From contig CALFYS010000148.1 in assembly GCA_937952245.1 (NCBI GenBank), forward strand, positions 1 through 38,448: a DNA stretch of 38,448 nucleotides. Direction: 5' to 3'. The DNA is from an uncultured Alphaproteobacteria bacterium (GTDB taxonomy: Bacteria > Pseudomonadota > Alphaproteobacteria > Puniceispirillales > UBA1172). Shown in pieces: positions 8,487 through 17,401 of this stretch (its first letter is position 1; each line of letters opens with the position of its first letter). The notes below the pieces were generated by a model. It had not been told where the DNA came from and searched no databases. It saw only the letters and a list, made by a program, of their open reading frames with translations. The position numbers were made by a program, and so were the translations under genes.

Positions 8487-10925
8487 TTAGGCGCGCAGAC
8501 GTTCATTCTCAGGGTCAAATGGGCTTTCGTTGATAATCACGGCTTCATAACGCTTGCCAAGAATATCAATTTCAAAGCGTGTGCCTTCAGCATCAAGGGC
8601 AGGAGGCACCATCGCCATGGCCAGTGATTTGCCAATACGGAAGCCATAATTACCAGATGTCGCACGGCCGACCATTTCACCATCATGGTAAATCGGGTTG
8701 CCGCCAATGGCATCCGCGTCATCAACATTCAGGACTTCAAGCGTCACAAGGCTGTTCTTAAAGCCTTTCTGCTGCCATTCCACAAGGTTATCACGGCCGA
8801 TAAATGACCCTTTGTTTGGATGCACAAAGCGTTCGAGATGGGATTCAAACGCCGCGTATTCAATCGACAATTCTGTTCCCACCATGCGATAGGATTTTTC
8901 AATCCGCATGGAATCCATAGCCCGAATACCAAATGGCTTCAGGCCAAGGTCTTCACCCGCTTCCATCAAGGCATCAAAGATATGGTTTTGATATTCAATC
9001 GGGTGGTGCAATTCCCAGCCCAATTCACCAACAAAGTTCACCCTTGCCGCCAAACTTGGGGCATGGCCGACATTGATCCATTGTGATGACAGCCATGGGA
9101 AGGCTTCGTTTGAGAAGTCAAACCGCTTGCTGACACGTTCCATCAATTCCCGTGACTTTGGTCCAGCCACCACCAACACACCCATGGAATTGGTCAGATT
9201 GGTCAGCTGAACAGAACCATCTTCCGGCATATGTTTGCGAATCCAGTCATGGTCAACAGATTGCAACGCCCCCGCTGAAACAACATAGAAGCTCTGGTCG
9301 TTTTCACGGATAATGGTGAATTCAGAATGAACCCCGCCTGATGGCGCCAGCGCGTGGCAAAGACCAACACGGCCAACTTTTTTCGGCACGCGATTGGCGA
9401 TCAGGTTATCCAAAAACGCTTCCGCGCCTGGCCCAGAAATACGCGCCTTTGCAAAAGCAGACATATCCAAAAGACCAACATTTTCAGTGGTGTTTTTGAC
9501 TTCATTGCCAATATGTTCAAACCAGTTTGAACGGCGGAAAGACCAATCGTCTTCTTGGGCGACACCTTCAGGGGCAAACCAGTTCGGGCGTTCCCAACCA
9601 AATTTAGCCCCAAACACAGCGCCCAATGCTTTCATGCGATCATAGCAAGGGGCGGTGCGCAATGGACGTGCGCCTTCGCGTTCTTCATCGGGATAATGGA
9701 TCGTAAAGACATTGGCATAGGCTTCTTCGTTCTTTTCGATCAAATAGCTTTCCGTGGCGTAATTGCCATAACGGCGGGGGTCAACCCCGGTCATATCAAT
9801 GGTTGGCTCGCCTTCGACAATCCATTCCGCCAACTGCCAACCTGCACCACCAGCGGCGGTGACGCCAAAGGAATGACCTTCGGATAGCCAGAAGTTTTTA
9901 AGCCCCGGGGCAGGACCGATAATCGGGTTGCCATCCGGCGTATAGGCGATCGCGCCGTTATAAACTTTCTTCACCCCAACTTCACCGAAAGCAGGGACAC
10001 GGAACATGGCGGATTCAATATGGTCTTCAATCCGTTCCAAATCTTCTTGGAAGAGTTCGTATTCACTGTCAGCGCTCGGGCCATCGACATAACACACAGG
10101 CGCGCCGTATTCATATGGGCCGAGGATCAACCCGCCGGCTTCTTCGCGCATATACCAGCCGTTGTCACTGTCGCGCAAAACACCCATTTCATGTTCACCC
10201 GCGGCATGGCGCGCTTTAATCTCAGGATGCGCTTCGGTGACGATATATTGATGCTCAACAGGGATAACCGGAACGTTCAGCCCCACCATCGCCCCTGTTT
10301 TACGGGCAAAGTTACCGGTACAAGAAACAACGTGTTCACACGTGATCACGCCTTGATCGGTGGTGATTTCCCATTCACCGCTTGGGGTGCGCTTAATGCT
10401 CTCAACCGTGGTGTTCCGATGGATGGTCGCGCCCATATCACGCGCGCCCTTGGCCATGGCTTGGGTCAAATCAGCGGGCTGGATATACCCATCGCCAACG
10501 TGCTGAATAGCCCCCAACAGGCCTTCGGTGTTACACATTGGCCAAACTTCTTTGACTTGATCAGGGGTCAGGCGTTTGACATCAACACCAATGGTATCGG
10601 CCACGCCCGCGTATTGCATATATTCATCCCAGCGGTCAGGAGTGGATGCCAAGCGAATGTTAGAGACATTGCGGAAACCGACATTAAGGCCTGTTTCGGC
10701 TTCAAGGCTTTGATAAAATTCAACAGAATATTTATGCACCTGCCCCACGGAATAGGACATATTGAAAAGCGGCAACAGACCCGCGGCGTGCCACGTTGAC
10801 CCTGATGTCAACTCTTTGCGTTCGATCAAAACACTGTCAGTCCAGCCTTTTTTAGCCAGATGATACAGCATCGATACACCAACAACACCGCCACCAATAA
10901 CAACTGCACGAGCTTGAGATTTCAT
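8487..10925 (-). CDS. FAD-dependent dimethylglycine dehydrogenase-like protein with C-terminal GcvT domain
   Basis: An 812-residue flavoprotein of the dimethylglycine/sarcosine dehydrogenase family. The N-terminal half is a DAO-type FAD domain with VVIGGGVVGVSMLYHLAKKG (residues 8-27); the TWHAAG motif places His46 where mammalian DMGDH and SARDH bind FAD covalently. The C-terminal half, from about residue 425, is a GcvT-like tetrahydrofolate domain (GLLDMSAFAK, IRAMDSMRIEKSYRMVGTEL). The inferred reaction is N,N-dimethylglycine to sarcosine with the methyl group released as methylene-THF. ATG 10925 was chosen over 10943 because GAGGAG lies 6 bp before it. It is the first gene of the operon, with the mttB-like gene next, and the whole neighbourhood including soxBDAG completes betaine to glycine. 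Sarcosine dehydrogenase activity cannot be excluded, but SoxBDAG next door already supplies that step. Confidence 0.85.
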   Translation of the reverse strand: MKSQARAVVIGGGVVGVSMLYHLAKKGWTDSVLIERKELTSGSTWHAAGLLPLFNMSYSVGQVHKYSVEFYQSLEAETGLNVGFRNVSNIRLASTPDRWDEYMQYAGVADTIGVDVKRLTPDQVKEVWPMCNTEGLLGAIQHVGDGYIQPADLTQAMAKGARDMGATIHRNTTVESIKRTPSGEWEITTDQGVITCEHVVSCTGNFARKTGAMVGLNVPVIPVEHQYIVTEAHPEIKARHAAGEHEMGVLRDSDNGWYMREEAGGLILGPYEYGAPVCYVDGPSADSEYELFQEDLERIEDHIESAMFRVPAFGEVGVKKVYNGAIAYTPDGNPIIGPAPGLKNFWLSEGHSFGVTAAGGAGWQLAEWIVEGEPTIDMTGVDPRRYGNYATESYLIEKNEEAYANVFTIHYPDEEREGARPLRTAPCYDRMKALGAVFGAKFGWERPNWFAPEGVAQEDDWSFRRSNWFEHIGNEVKNTTENVGLLDMSAFAKARISGPGAEAFLDNLIANRVPKKVGRVGLCHALAPSGGVHSEFTIIRENDQSFYVVSAGALQSVDHDWIRKHMPEDGSVQLTNLTNSMGVLVVAGPKSRELMERVSKRFDFSNEAFPWLSSQWINVGHAPSLAARVNFVGELGWELHHPIEYQNHIFDALMEAGEDLGLKPFGIRAMDSMRIEKSYRMVGTELSIEYAAFESHLERFVHPNKGSFIGRDNLVEWQQKGFKNSLVTLEVLNVDDADAIGGNPIYHDGEMVGRATSGNYGFRIGKSLAMAMVPPALDAEGTRFEIDILGKRYEAVIINESPFDPENERLRA

Positions 10926-11126
10926 CACGCACTCCTCTTTCATGCCAATGACCCCATGGTTTCAATCGATGGTCTTTCCATCAATGGACAGGGTCATTTA
11001 TCTTAAATTAGAAAATCGGCTACCCTTTGCCGATGGGCAATTTTAAGACTTAAAACACCAAGAAAGCGTCCATCAACCGACCTAATCATGTCAGAAACGA
11101 CAAATGATTAGGGATAAAATCACGGT
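10926..11126 (-). promoter_or_regulatory. Leader of the DMGDH/mttB operon with nested inverted repeats
   Basis: About 200 bp between pdxH and the DMGDH-like gene contain two inverted-repeat structures that lie in the mRNA leader if transcription starts upstream. The first pairs ATCGGC (11015-11020) with GCCGAT (11029-11034); on the transcribed strand it is followed by TTTTC. The second pairs AATGACCC (10947-10954) with GGGTCATT (10991-10998) and has an inner GATGG/CCATC stem with loop TCTTT; it ends about 10 bases before the GAGGAG ribosome site. I do not recognise a known riboswitch consensus. Confidence 0.35.
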
Positions 11127-11714
11127 TTAAGGATAAAGACGTGACGATACCCACGCCCCATTGCTTAAAGTGAAGCGAAAACGGTCATGCAAGCGTGATT
11201 CCCCATCAATCCAGAACTCAATTTCATGGGGAATCAGGCGAAAACCACCCCAATATGGCGGTCTTGGCGGGTTTTCAGGATATTGTTCGCTAAACTCTTG
11301 CACGCGATCAGCCAGCACTTGACGGTTTTCCAGCGGGCTGGATTGATCCGACGCCCATGCGCCGATGCGGCTGCCATAGGGGCGTGAATTGTAATAATCA
11401 TCGGCGGTGGCATCATCAATTCGCTCAACCTTACCGACCAATCGGATCTGGCGGCGAAGAGATTTCCAATGAAAACACATGGCGGCTTTGCCTGTTGCAT
11501 CCAACTCACCTGATTTCCGTGAGGTGAAATTGGTGTAGAAATGCACCGCTTCATCATCGCGGCCTTTCATCAACACCATGCGGACCGAAGGAAATCCATC
11601 TTCTGAAACTGACGCTAATGCCACAGCGTTTGGATCATTGATCTCACTTGCGCTGGCATCCGCCATCCACGCATCAAGCAAATCAAAAGGGTTTTCACCT
11701 GTTGGGTCAAACAT
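11127..11714 (-). CDS. pdxH: Pyridoxamine 5'-phosphate oxidase PdxH
   Basis: FMN enzyme that oxidises pyridoxamine and pyridoxine 5'-phosphate to pyridoxal 5'-phosphate. The protein of 195 residues (ATG 11714) or 197 (ATG 11720) has family signatures: FPSVRMVLMKG, FYTNFTSRKSGEL and FHWKSLRRQIRLVGKVER near the FMN site, RPYGSRIGAWASDQSS, then PPYWGGFRLIPHEIEFW, and the usual ending SSRLYP. I prefer 11714 because AAGGAA lies at a usual distance from it but directly abuts 11720. Single gene, divergent from the glycine-zipper gene. Confidence 0.96.
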   Translation of the reverse strand: MFDPTGENPFDLLDAWMADASASEINDPNAVALASVSEDGFPSVRMVLMKGRDDEAVHFYTNFTSRKSGELDATGKAAMCFHWKSLRRQIRLVGKVERIDDATADDYYNSRPYGSRIGAWASDQSSPLENRQVLADRVQEFSEQYPENPPRPPYWGGFRLIPHEIEFWIDGESRLHDRFRFTLSNGAWVSSRLYP

Positions 11715-11975
11715 CGCCATTTCCTTTTCATCACCACTTTGTTGAGTGGCCGTATCGGTTCGGGTTACTGGAATACTTTAAATAGGGTTGATGACACAAT
11801 TTTCCAAGAGCCGATGTTGACGCGGATCAAAGCATCGGAAAACCTCTCTTACATCACCATCCGCCCGATCATGCTTTTTGCCATAAATTACCCTTATTTC
11901 TGCTGTTTAATAATGACTAAAGTCAATTCAGGGGATATGTTAACGCTTATGAGTTTCCTGCAATGGAGAATAAAG

Positions 11976-12557
11976 ATGTTTAATGCTTTCACCACGAAAC
12001 AATGTGGCCATGTTTCAGTGTTGACCGCCGCTGTGATGGCGGTTGGGGTTGTGATGCCCAATCCTTCTTTGGCGGATCAAACGACGTTCAACACCATCAT
12101 TGGCAAGGTCAAAGATGTAGAAGTGTTGACCTCGACTTATATTCGCAAAACACCAGTGGAAGAAAAAGTCTGCACCGTTGAAGACGTGCCGATCTATGAA
12201 GAATCTAAAGGCGGCGATGAGCTGGGCAGCATGATCATCGGTGGTCTTTTGGGTTCTGCTGTTGGCAATCAAATCTCAGGCGGCGATGGCGCGGGCACCG
12301 TTGGTGCCGTCACCGGCGCGTTGATTGGCCGTGAACACGCCAAGAATACAAAGAAAACAGGCAAAATCGTTGGCTATCGCCAAGAAGAAACCTGCCGGAT
12401 TGAAAAACGTGTCCGTGAAGAACGGGTTGAAGAAATCACCGGCTATCGTTTGAAAATCAATGTTGATGGTGAGATTGTCACGTTGAAATCATCGTCAAGT
12501 TTTGATCAGGGTGATGAGATTAAAATCCGCCGTAAAACAACCTATTCACTCGATTAA
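11976..12557 (+). CDS. Secreted glycine-zipper envelope protein (SlyB/17-kDa-antigen-like)
   Basis: A 193-residue protein from ATG 11976, chosen because GGAG (11965-11968) precedes it and because this start gives a clean signal peptide: a basic N-terminus, a hydrophobic core of about residues 14-28 (VLTAAVMAVGVVMP) and a likely cut after PSLA. The middle has a glycine-zipper segment (about residues 82-114: GSMIIGGLLGSAVGNQISGG, GAGTVGAVTGALIG). Two regions with Cys, CTVEDVP and ETCRIEKRVREER, flank it, the second being part of a charged C-terminal domain. There is no lipobox cysteine at the predicted cleavage site, so it is probably periplasmic or outer-membrane associated rather than a lipoprotein. 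Precise function is unknown. Confidence 0.75.
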   Translation: MFNAFTTKQCGHVSVLTAAVMAVGVVMPNPSLADQTTFNTIIGKVKDVEVLTSTYIRKTPVEEKVCTVEDVPIYEESKGGDELGSMIIGGLLGSAVGNQISGGDGAGTVGAVTGALIGREHAKNTKKTGKIVGYRQEETCRIEKRVREERVEEITGYRLKINVDGEIVTLKSSSSFDQGDEIKIRRKTTYSLD

Positions 12558-12612
12558 ACCTCTTGTTTTGATCTCTGGTTAAGGCCACGCTTGCCGTGGT
12601 CTGATCAGAGGT
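12558..12612 (+). other. Large imperfect hairpin between the glycine-zipper gene and fabI
   Basis: ACCTCT (12558-12563) pairs with AGAGGT (12607-12612), and inside it GGCCACG (12583-12589) pairs with CGTGGTC (12595-12601, one G-U) around loop CTTGC. It begins two bases after the stop codon. No T-run follows, so it is not a standard intrinsic terminator; it could act as an mRNA 3' stabiliser. Confidence 0.35.
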
Positions 12613-12701
12613 GTAAATTAAACACATCAAATAAATTAAGTTTTTTGGCCAAATCCCCATCATGTGATGGATAGGCTCAAAAATACGTTAAAGGACTTGT
12701 T

Positions 12702-13511
12702 ATGACGACATCTAATCTTTTGGAAGGTAAACGTGGCTTGATCATGGGCGTTGCCAATGATCGCTCAATCGGTTGGGGCATCGCGAAAGCGGCGGCTGAT
12801 GCTGGGGCTGAATTGGCCTTTACCTATCAAGGGGAAGCGTTGGAAAAACGTGTTCGGCCTTTGGCCGAAGGTGTGGGGTCATCCATGGTTCTGCCTTGTG
12901 ATGTTACCGATGAAGCCAGCATGGATCACGTCTTTGCGGAATTGGAGAAATCTTGGGGCAAGATTGACTTTTTCATCCATGCCATCGCCTATTCCGATAA
13001 GGATGAGCTGAAAGGCGAATATGTCGACACGACCCGCGAAAACTTCATGCAGACCATGGATATTTCGGTCTATTCCTTTACCGCGCTGGCACGGCGGGCG
13101 GCGGCGATCATGAACGATGGCGGCTCAATGCTGACCTTGACCTATTATGGCGCGGAACGGGTGATGCCGCATTACAACGTCATGGGCGTGGCAAAAGCCG
13201 CGTTGGAAGCTTCTGTCCGCTATCTGGCGGTTGATCTGGGGGGGCGGAATATTCGCGTCAACGGTCTTTCCGCGGGCCCGATGAAAACCCTTGCCGCTTC
13301 CGGTATTGGCGATTTCCGCTATATCCTGAAATGGAATGAATACAACTCACCCTTGAAGCGCAACGTCACCCTTGATGATGTTGGTGGGGCGGGTGTTTAT
13401 CTGATCTCTGATCTGTCCAGTGGTGTTTCCGGTGAAACCCATCACGTTGATTGTGGTTATCATATCGTGGGGATGAAGGCTGTTGATGCCCCTGATATTT
13501 CGGTTGTGTAA
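12702..13511 (+). CDS. fabI: Enoyl-[acyl-carrier-protein] reductase FabI
   Basis: NADH-dependent enoyl-ACP reductase of type II fatty acid synthesis, 269 residues. It begins with the FabI cofactor motif GVANDRSIGWGIAKA, has the PCDVTD segment, and keeps the catalytic pair Tyr158 and Lys165 (Y-X6-K, equivalent to Tyr156/Lys163 in E. coli) with the additional Tyr148 (equivalent to Tyr146). The C-terminal part includes LSAGPMKTLAASGIGDF and VSGETHHVDCGYH. AAAGGA precedes the ATG. aroC starts two bases after its stop codon, so the two form a transcription unit, a pairing often seen in alphaproteobacteria. Confidence 0.97.
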   Translation: MTTSNLLEGKRGLIMGVANDRSIGWGIAKAAADAGAELAFTYQGEALEKRVRPLAEGVGSSMVLPCDVTDEASMDHVFAELEKSWGKIDFFIHAIAYSDKDELKGEYVDTTRENFMQTMDISVYSFTALARRAAAIMNDGGSMLTLTYYGAERVMPHYNVMGVAKAALEASVRYLAVDLGGRNIRVNGLSAGPMKTLAASGIGDFRYILKWNEYNSPLKRNVTLDDVGGAGVYLISDLSSGVSGETHHVDCGYHIVGMKAVDAPDISVV

Positions 13512-13513
13512 CC

Positions 13514-14611
13514 ATGGCAGATAACAGTTTCGGCACGTTATTTCGATTCACCACTTTCGGTGAAAGCCACGGTCCTGCCATTGGCTGTATTGTTGATGGC
13601 GTGCCGCCACAACTGCCTCTTTCCGAAGACGATATTCAGCCTTATCTGGATCGCCGCAAGCCCGGCACTTCACGCTTTGTCACCCAGCGCAAAGAAGCGG
13701 ATCAGGTGAAAATCCTGTCCGGTGTCTTTGAAGGCATGACCACAGGAACGCCTGTCATGCTGATGATCGAAAACACCGATCAGCGGTCAAAAGATTATGG
13801 CGAGATTGCCAATACCTATCGCCCTGGCCATGCCGATTACACTTATATTGAAAAATACGGTATCCGTGATTATCGCGGCGGCGGGCGGTCATCAGCGCGG
13901 GAAACCGCATCACGGGTGGCGGCGGGCGCTTTGGCCATGAAAGTCTTGGAACATCGCCTGAAAACCGCATTCCATATTCGCGGGGCGGTGGTGCAAATCG
14001 GTGACCATAAGGTTGATCGCGACCGCTGGTCATGGGATGAAACCCGCAACAATCCGTTTTTCTGCCCTGATGCGGAAACCGTGCCATTATGGGAAAGCTT
14101 TTTGGACGAAACCCGCAAGAGCGGTTCATCCACGGGCGCGGTGATTGAAATTACCGCAAGCGGCATCCCCGCCGGATTAGGGGGGCCGATCTATGGCAAA
14201 TTGGACGCTGATTTGGCAACAGCCATGATGTCAATCAACGCCGTGAAAGGTGTTGAAATTGGCAGCGGTTTTGATCTTGCCCATATCCCCGGCACTGAAG
14301 CTGGTGATGAAATGCGCATGGGCGATGATGGCAAGCCGGAATTTTTAAGCAATCATGCTGGCGGAATTCTGGGCGGGATTTCCAGCGGCCAAGATATTGT
14401 CACGCGATTTGTTGTCAAACCCACGTCTTCGATTTTAACGCCGCGGCAATCCATTAATGAAAGCGGTGAAGAAAAAGACGTGATCACCAAAGGTCGCCAT
14501 GACCCTTGTGTTGGTATTCGCGCCGTGCCGATTGGCGAAGCGATGATGGCGATTGTGCTGGCTGATCAATTGATGCGCCATGAAGCGCAATGCGGCCCGT
14601 TGCAAGGCTAA
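13514..14611 (+). CDS. aroC: Chorismate synthase AroC
   Basis: Last enzyme of the shikimate pathway, converting 5-enolpyruvylshikimate-3-phosphate to chorismate with reduced FMN. The 365-residue protein has all family signatures: FGESHGPAIGCIVDGVPP at the N-terminus, RRKPGTSRFVTQRKEADQV, RPGHADYTY, YRGGGRSSARETASRVAAGA and the C-terminal GRHDPCVGIRAVPIGEAMMA. Length is normal. It follows fabI with a 2-bp gap and is convergent with tlyA, the stop codons being 9 bp apart with no evident terminator between them. Confidence 0.97.
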   Translation: MADNSFGTLFRFTTFGESHGPAIGCIVDGVPPQLPLSEDDIQPYLDRRKPGTSRFVTQRKEADQVKILSGVFEGMTTGTPVMLMIENTDQRSKDYGEIANTYRPGHADYTYIEKYGIRDYRGGGRSSARETASRVAAGALAMKVLEHRLKTAFHIRGAVVQIGDHKVDRDRWSWDETRNNPFFCPDAETVPLWESFLDETRKSGSSTGAVIEITASGIPAGLGGPIYGKLDADLATAMMSINAVKGVEIGSGFDLAHIPGTEAGDEMRMGDDGKPEFLSNHAGGILGGISSGQDIVTRFVVKPTSSILTPRQSINESGEEKDVITKGRHDPCVGIRAVPIGEAMMAIVLADQLMRHEAQCGPLQG

Positions 14612-14620
14612 TGACAATAA

Positions 14621-15406
14621 TCAGGGCTTATCCGCGACAATAATAAATTCCTTATTGCCTTCCGGCCCCGTGATGGGGGACGGCACAATGCCCCTGACCG
14701 ACCAGCCCATGTCATTGGCCAGCCATGCGCTAATGTCATCTTGCACGGCTTGGTGCAATAAAGGATCACGAACCACCCCGCCTTTGCCAACATCACCGCG
14801 CCCAACTTCAAATTGCGGCTTGATCAACGCCGCCAGTATCGCCCCGGATTTGGCCAACACCATGGATGCCGGCAAGACTTTCTTCAGTGAGATAAAAGAC
14901 GCGTCACAGACCACCATATCAACGTCATCGGGGATTTCTGTTGCCGTCAAATGACGGGCGTTTTGCTTTTCCATCACCACAACACGGTCGTCATTGCGCA
15001 ACGCCCAATCCAATTGCCCATGGCCAACATCCACCGCGTAGACTTTCGCCGCCCCTTGCCGAAGCAGAACATCGGTAAAGCCGCCAGTGCTGGCGCCGAC
15101 ATCAATGGCGATAAACCCGGGCGCGATTAAATCCGAATAATGATCAAAAGCCGCCGCCAGTTTCAACCCGCCTCTTGATACATAAGGATGGGTTTTGCCC
15201 TTGATGATCAGGACGGAATCATCAGCCACTTTGACCCCGGGCTTGGTCATCCGCTGATCACCGATTAACACCAACCCCGCCATGATCATGGCTTGGGCTT
15301 TTTCACGGCTAGGGGCATGGCCTTGTTCATGAACAAGCACATCCAGCCGCTGTTTTTTCGGCTTTTGGTTTTTCGGCTGTTGGTTTTTTAAGGGGGTGTC
15401 CGTCAT
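14621..15406 (-). CDS. tlyA: TlyA family rRNA (cytidine-2'-O)-methyltransferase
   Basis: A 261-residue TlyA-family protein: an N-terminal S4 RNA-binding domain (about residues 20-80, RLDVLVHEQGHAPSREKAQA) joined to an FtsJ-like methyltransferase. The SAM-binding motif is AIDVGASTGGFTDVLLRQGA. The catalytic lysine-aspartate-lysine set of rRNA 2'-O-methyltransferases is visible as SRGGLKL, CDASFISL and LIKPQFE. TlyA methylates C1920 of 23S rRNA and in some species C1409 of 16S rRNA; which sites apply here is unknown. It lies just downstream of dxs on the same strand, an arrangement common in alphaproteobacteria. The N-terminal lysine/glutamine stretch (KNQQPKNQKPKKQ) is low complexity. Confidence 0.93.
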   Translation of the reverse strand: MTDTPLKNQQPKNQKPKKQRLDVLVHEQGHAPSREKAQAMIMAGLVLIGDQRMTKPGVKVADDSVLIIKGKTHPYVSRGGLKLAAAFDHYSDLIAPGFIAIDVGASTGGFTDVLLRQGAAKVYAVDVGHGQLDWALRNDDRVVVMEKQNARHLTATEIPDDVDMVVCDASFISLKKVLPASMVLAKSGAILAALIKPQFEVGRGDVGKGGVVRDPLLHQAVQDDISAWLANDMGWSVRGIVPSPITGPEGNKEFIIVADKP

Positions 15407-15432
15407 GGCTGTCTCATCTGCTGAAGGTCAGA

Positions 15433-17346
15433 TTAAACGACAACCCCGCGCTTGGCCAGATCAACATCCATCAGTGATGCCGCCACTTCTAAAATCGCGG
15501 CCGTGTCCAGCCCAGCTTCCGCCAATTGATTGGTCTGGCTGTTATGGTCAATCATACGATCCGGCAAGGTCAAAACCCGCAAGGCTTTCTGGCCTTGATC
15601 CATCGCCCCTTGGTTATGCAAATGCTGCATCACATGGCTGGCAAACCCGCCGATACTGCCTTCTTCGACAATCACCAAAGCATCGTGATCACGGATCAAC
15701 CCGTCGATCAAATCCGCATCAATCGGCTTGGCGAATCTGGCATCAGCAACGGTAATTTCAATGCCCGCATCGCTCAGCTTTTCCGCCGCCAGAAGCGCAT
15801 CATGAAGGCGCGTGCCAATGGACAATACCGCCAGTCGTTCGCCTTGGCGGATAATCCGGCCTTTGCCAATTTCCCATGGCGTCAGGTTTTCAGGGATTGG
15901 CACGCCCACCCCTTCACCACGGGGGTAACGGAAAGCCGATGGCGCGTCATCAATAGCGGCGGCGGTGGCCACTGACCCCGCCAGCTCCGCTTCATCAGCA
16001 GGCGCCATAATCACCATTTCAGGCAAAATCCCCAAATAGGCCAGATCATACGCCCCGACATGGGTCGCGCCATCCGCGCCAACCAATCCCGCGCGATCAA
16101 TGGCAAAACGAACCGGCAATTTTTGAAGGGCAACATCATGCACCACTTGGTCAAAGCCGCGTTGCAAGAAGGTCGAATAAATCGCGCAAAACGGCTTCAT
16201 CCCTTCCGCGGCCAGACCAGCGGCAAAGGTCACGCCATGTTGTTCAGCGATGCCCACATCAAAACTGCGGTTTGGGAAACGTTCAGCGAATTTGTTAATC
16301 CCTGTGCCGGATGGCATGGCGGCGGTGACCGCCACGATTTTTTCATCTTTTTCGGCTTCTTTGATCAATTGGTCAGCAAAAGCATTGGTATAGGAAACCG
16401 CGTTGGAAACAGGCTTTTTCTGGGTGCCTGTAATCACGTCAAAGGTCGGCACCGCGTGGTATTTTTCACCGCTTTCCTTGCCAAATGGGTGGCCTTTGCC
16501 TTTTTCGGTCACGACATGAAGCAAGACAGGCCCATGGTGACTGCCATCGCGTAGATTCTTTAAAATCGGCAAGAGCTGATCAAGGTCATGGCCATCAACC
16601 GGCCCAATATAGAAAAAGCCCAATTGCGAGAAAATCGTACTGCCGCCGACAAATCCCCGTGCCATTTCTTCAGCACGTTTGGCGGTGCGCTCAACTTCCG
16701 CGGGGAAACGGCTGGCCACTTGTTTGGCCAATTCACGAATAGAATGAAAAGGACGTGATGAAATCAATTGCCCCAAGTAAGAGGACAACGCCCCCACGGC
16801 GGGCGCGATGGACATATCATTGTCGTTCAACACCACGATCATTTTGGAATTCATCGCCCCGGCGTTATTCATCGCTTCATAGGCCATGCCCGCGCTCATC
16901 GCGCCATCACCGATCACCGCGATCACGTTGTTGTCGTCGCCCTTCAGATCACGCGCCACCGCCATGCCGAGCCCTGCTGAAATTGAGGTGGAGGAATGCG
17001 CCGCGCCAAACGGATCATAAGGAGATTCGTCACGTTTGGTGAAGCCTGAAAGCCCCCCCGGTTGACGCAAGGTGCGGATACGGTCACGCCGTCCGGTCAA
17101 AATCTTATGGGGATAGGCTTGATGCCCAACGTCCCAGATAATCTTATCATCAGGGGTATTGAAGACGTAATGAAGCGCAACCGTCAGTTCCACCACCCCA
17201 AGGCCAGCCCCCAAATGCCCACCTGTCCGCGAGACCGCGTCAATCATTTCAGCGCGCAATTCATCCGCCAGCGCTTTCATACTGCTTTCAGGAAGTGCTT
17301 TGAGCTGATCCGGCGTTACCGCTTTATCAAGAATTGGGGTCTTCAT
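15433..17346 (-). CDS. dxs: 1-deoxy-D-xylulose-5-phosphate synthase Dxs
   Basis: Thiamine-diphosphate enzyme that condenses pyruvate and glyceraldehyde-3-phosphate, the first step of the MEP isoprenoid pathway. It has 637 residues, the usual length. Motifs visible: DVGHQAYPHKILTGR near the N-terminus, the ThDP/Mg motif GDGAMSAGMAYEAMNNAG, IGPVDGHDLDQL, and the transketolase-like DVGIAEQHGVTFAAGLAAEG with the catalytic Glu. The gene lies between ispA (upstream) and tlyA (downstream). The xseB-ispA-dxs-tlyA order is a well-known conserved alphaproteobacterial arrangement. Confidence 0.97.
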   Translation of the reverse strand: MKTPILDKAVTPDQLKALPESSMKALADELRAEMIDAVSRTGGHLGAGLGVVELTVALHYVFNTPDDKIIWDVGHQAYPHKILTGRRDRIRTLRQPGGLSGFTKRDESPYDPFGAAHSSTSISAGLGMAVARDLKGDDNNVIAVIGDGAMSAGMAYEAMNNAGAMNSKMIVVLNDNDMSIAPAVGALSSYLGQLISSRPFHSIRELAKQVASRFPAEVERTAKRAEEMARGFVGGSTIFSQLGFFYIGPVDGHDLDQLLPILKNLRDGSHHGPVLLHVVTEKGKGHPFGKESGEKYHAVPTFDVITGTQKKPVSNAVSYTNAFADQLIKEAEKDEKIVAVTAAMPSGTGINKFAERFPNRSFDVGIAEQHGVTFAAGLAAEGMKPFCAIYSTFLQRGFDQVVHDVALQKLPVRFAIDRAGLVGADGATHVGAYDLAYLGILPEMVIMAPADEAELAGSVATAAAIDDAPSAFRYPRGEGVGVPIPENLTPWEIGKGRIIRQGERLAVLSIGTRLHDALLAAEKLSDAGIEITVADARFAKPIDADLIDGLIRDHDALVIVEEGSIGGFASHVMQHLHNQGAMDQGQKALRVLTLPDRMIDHNSQTNQLAEAGLDTAAILEVAASLMDVDLAKRGVVV

Positions 17347-17401
17347 CTCTTATCCTTCTGGGGTCGGCATCGACCGTATCAAAATCACCTTATCAACGGG
17401 T

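Noticed and set aside
10020..10799. 259-codon plus-strand frame opposite the DMGDH-like gene
   Set aside because: Antisense shadow of the DMGDH FAD domain, which has GxGxxG and TWHAAG motifs on the minus strand.
1281..11034. ATCGGCTA shared by the leaders of the soxB and DMGDH operons (1281-1288 and 11015-11022)
   Set aside because: An 8-base match between two stretches of 200-300 bp is expected by chance, and it has no consistent position relative to either start codon.
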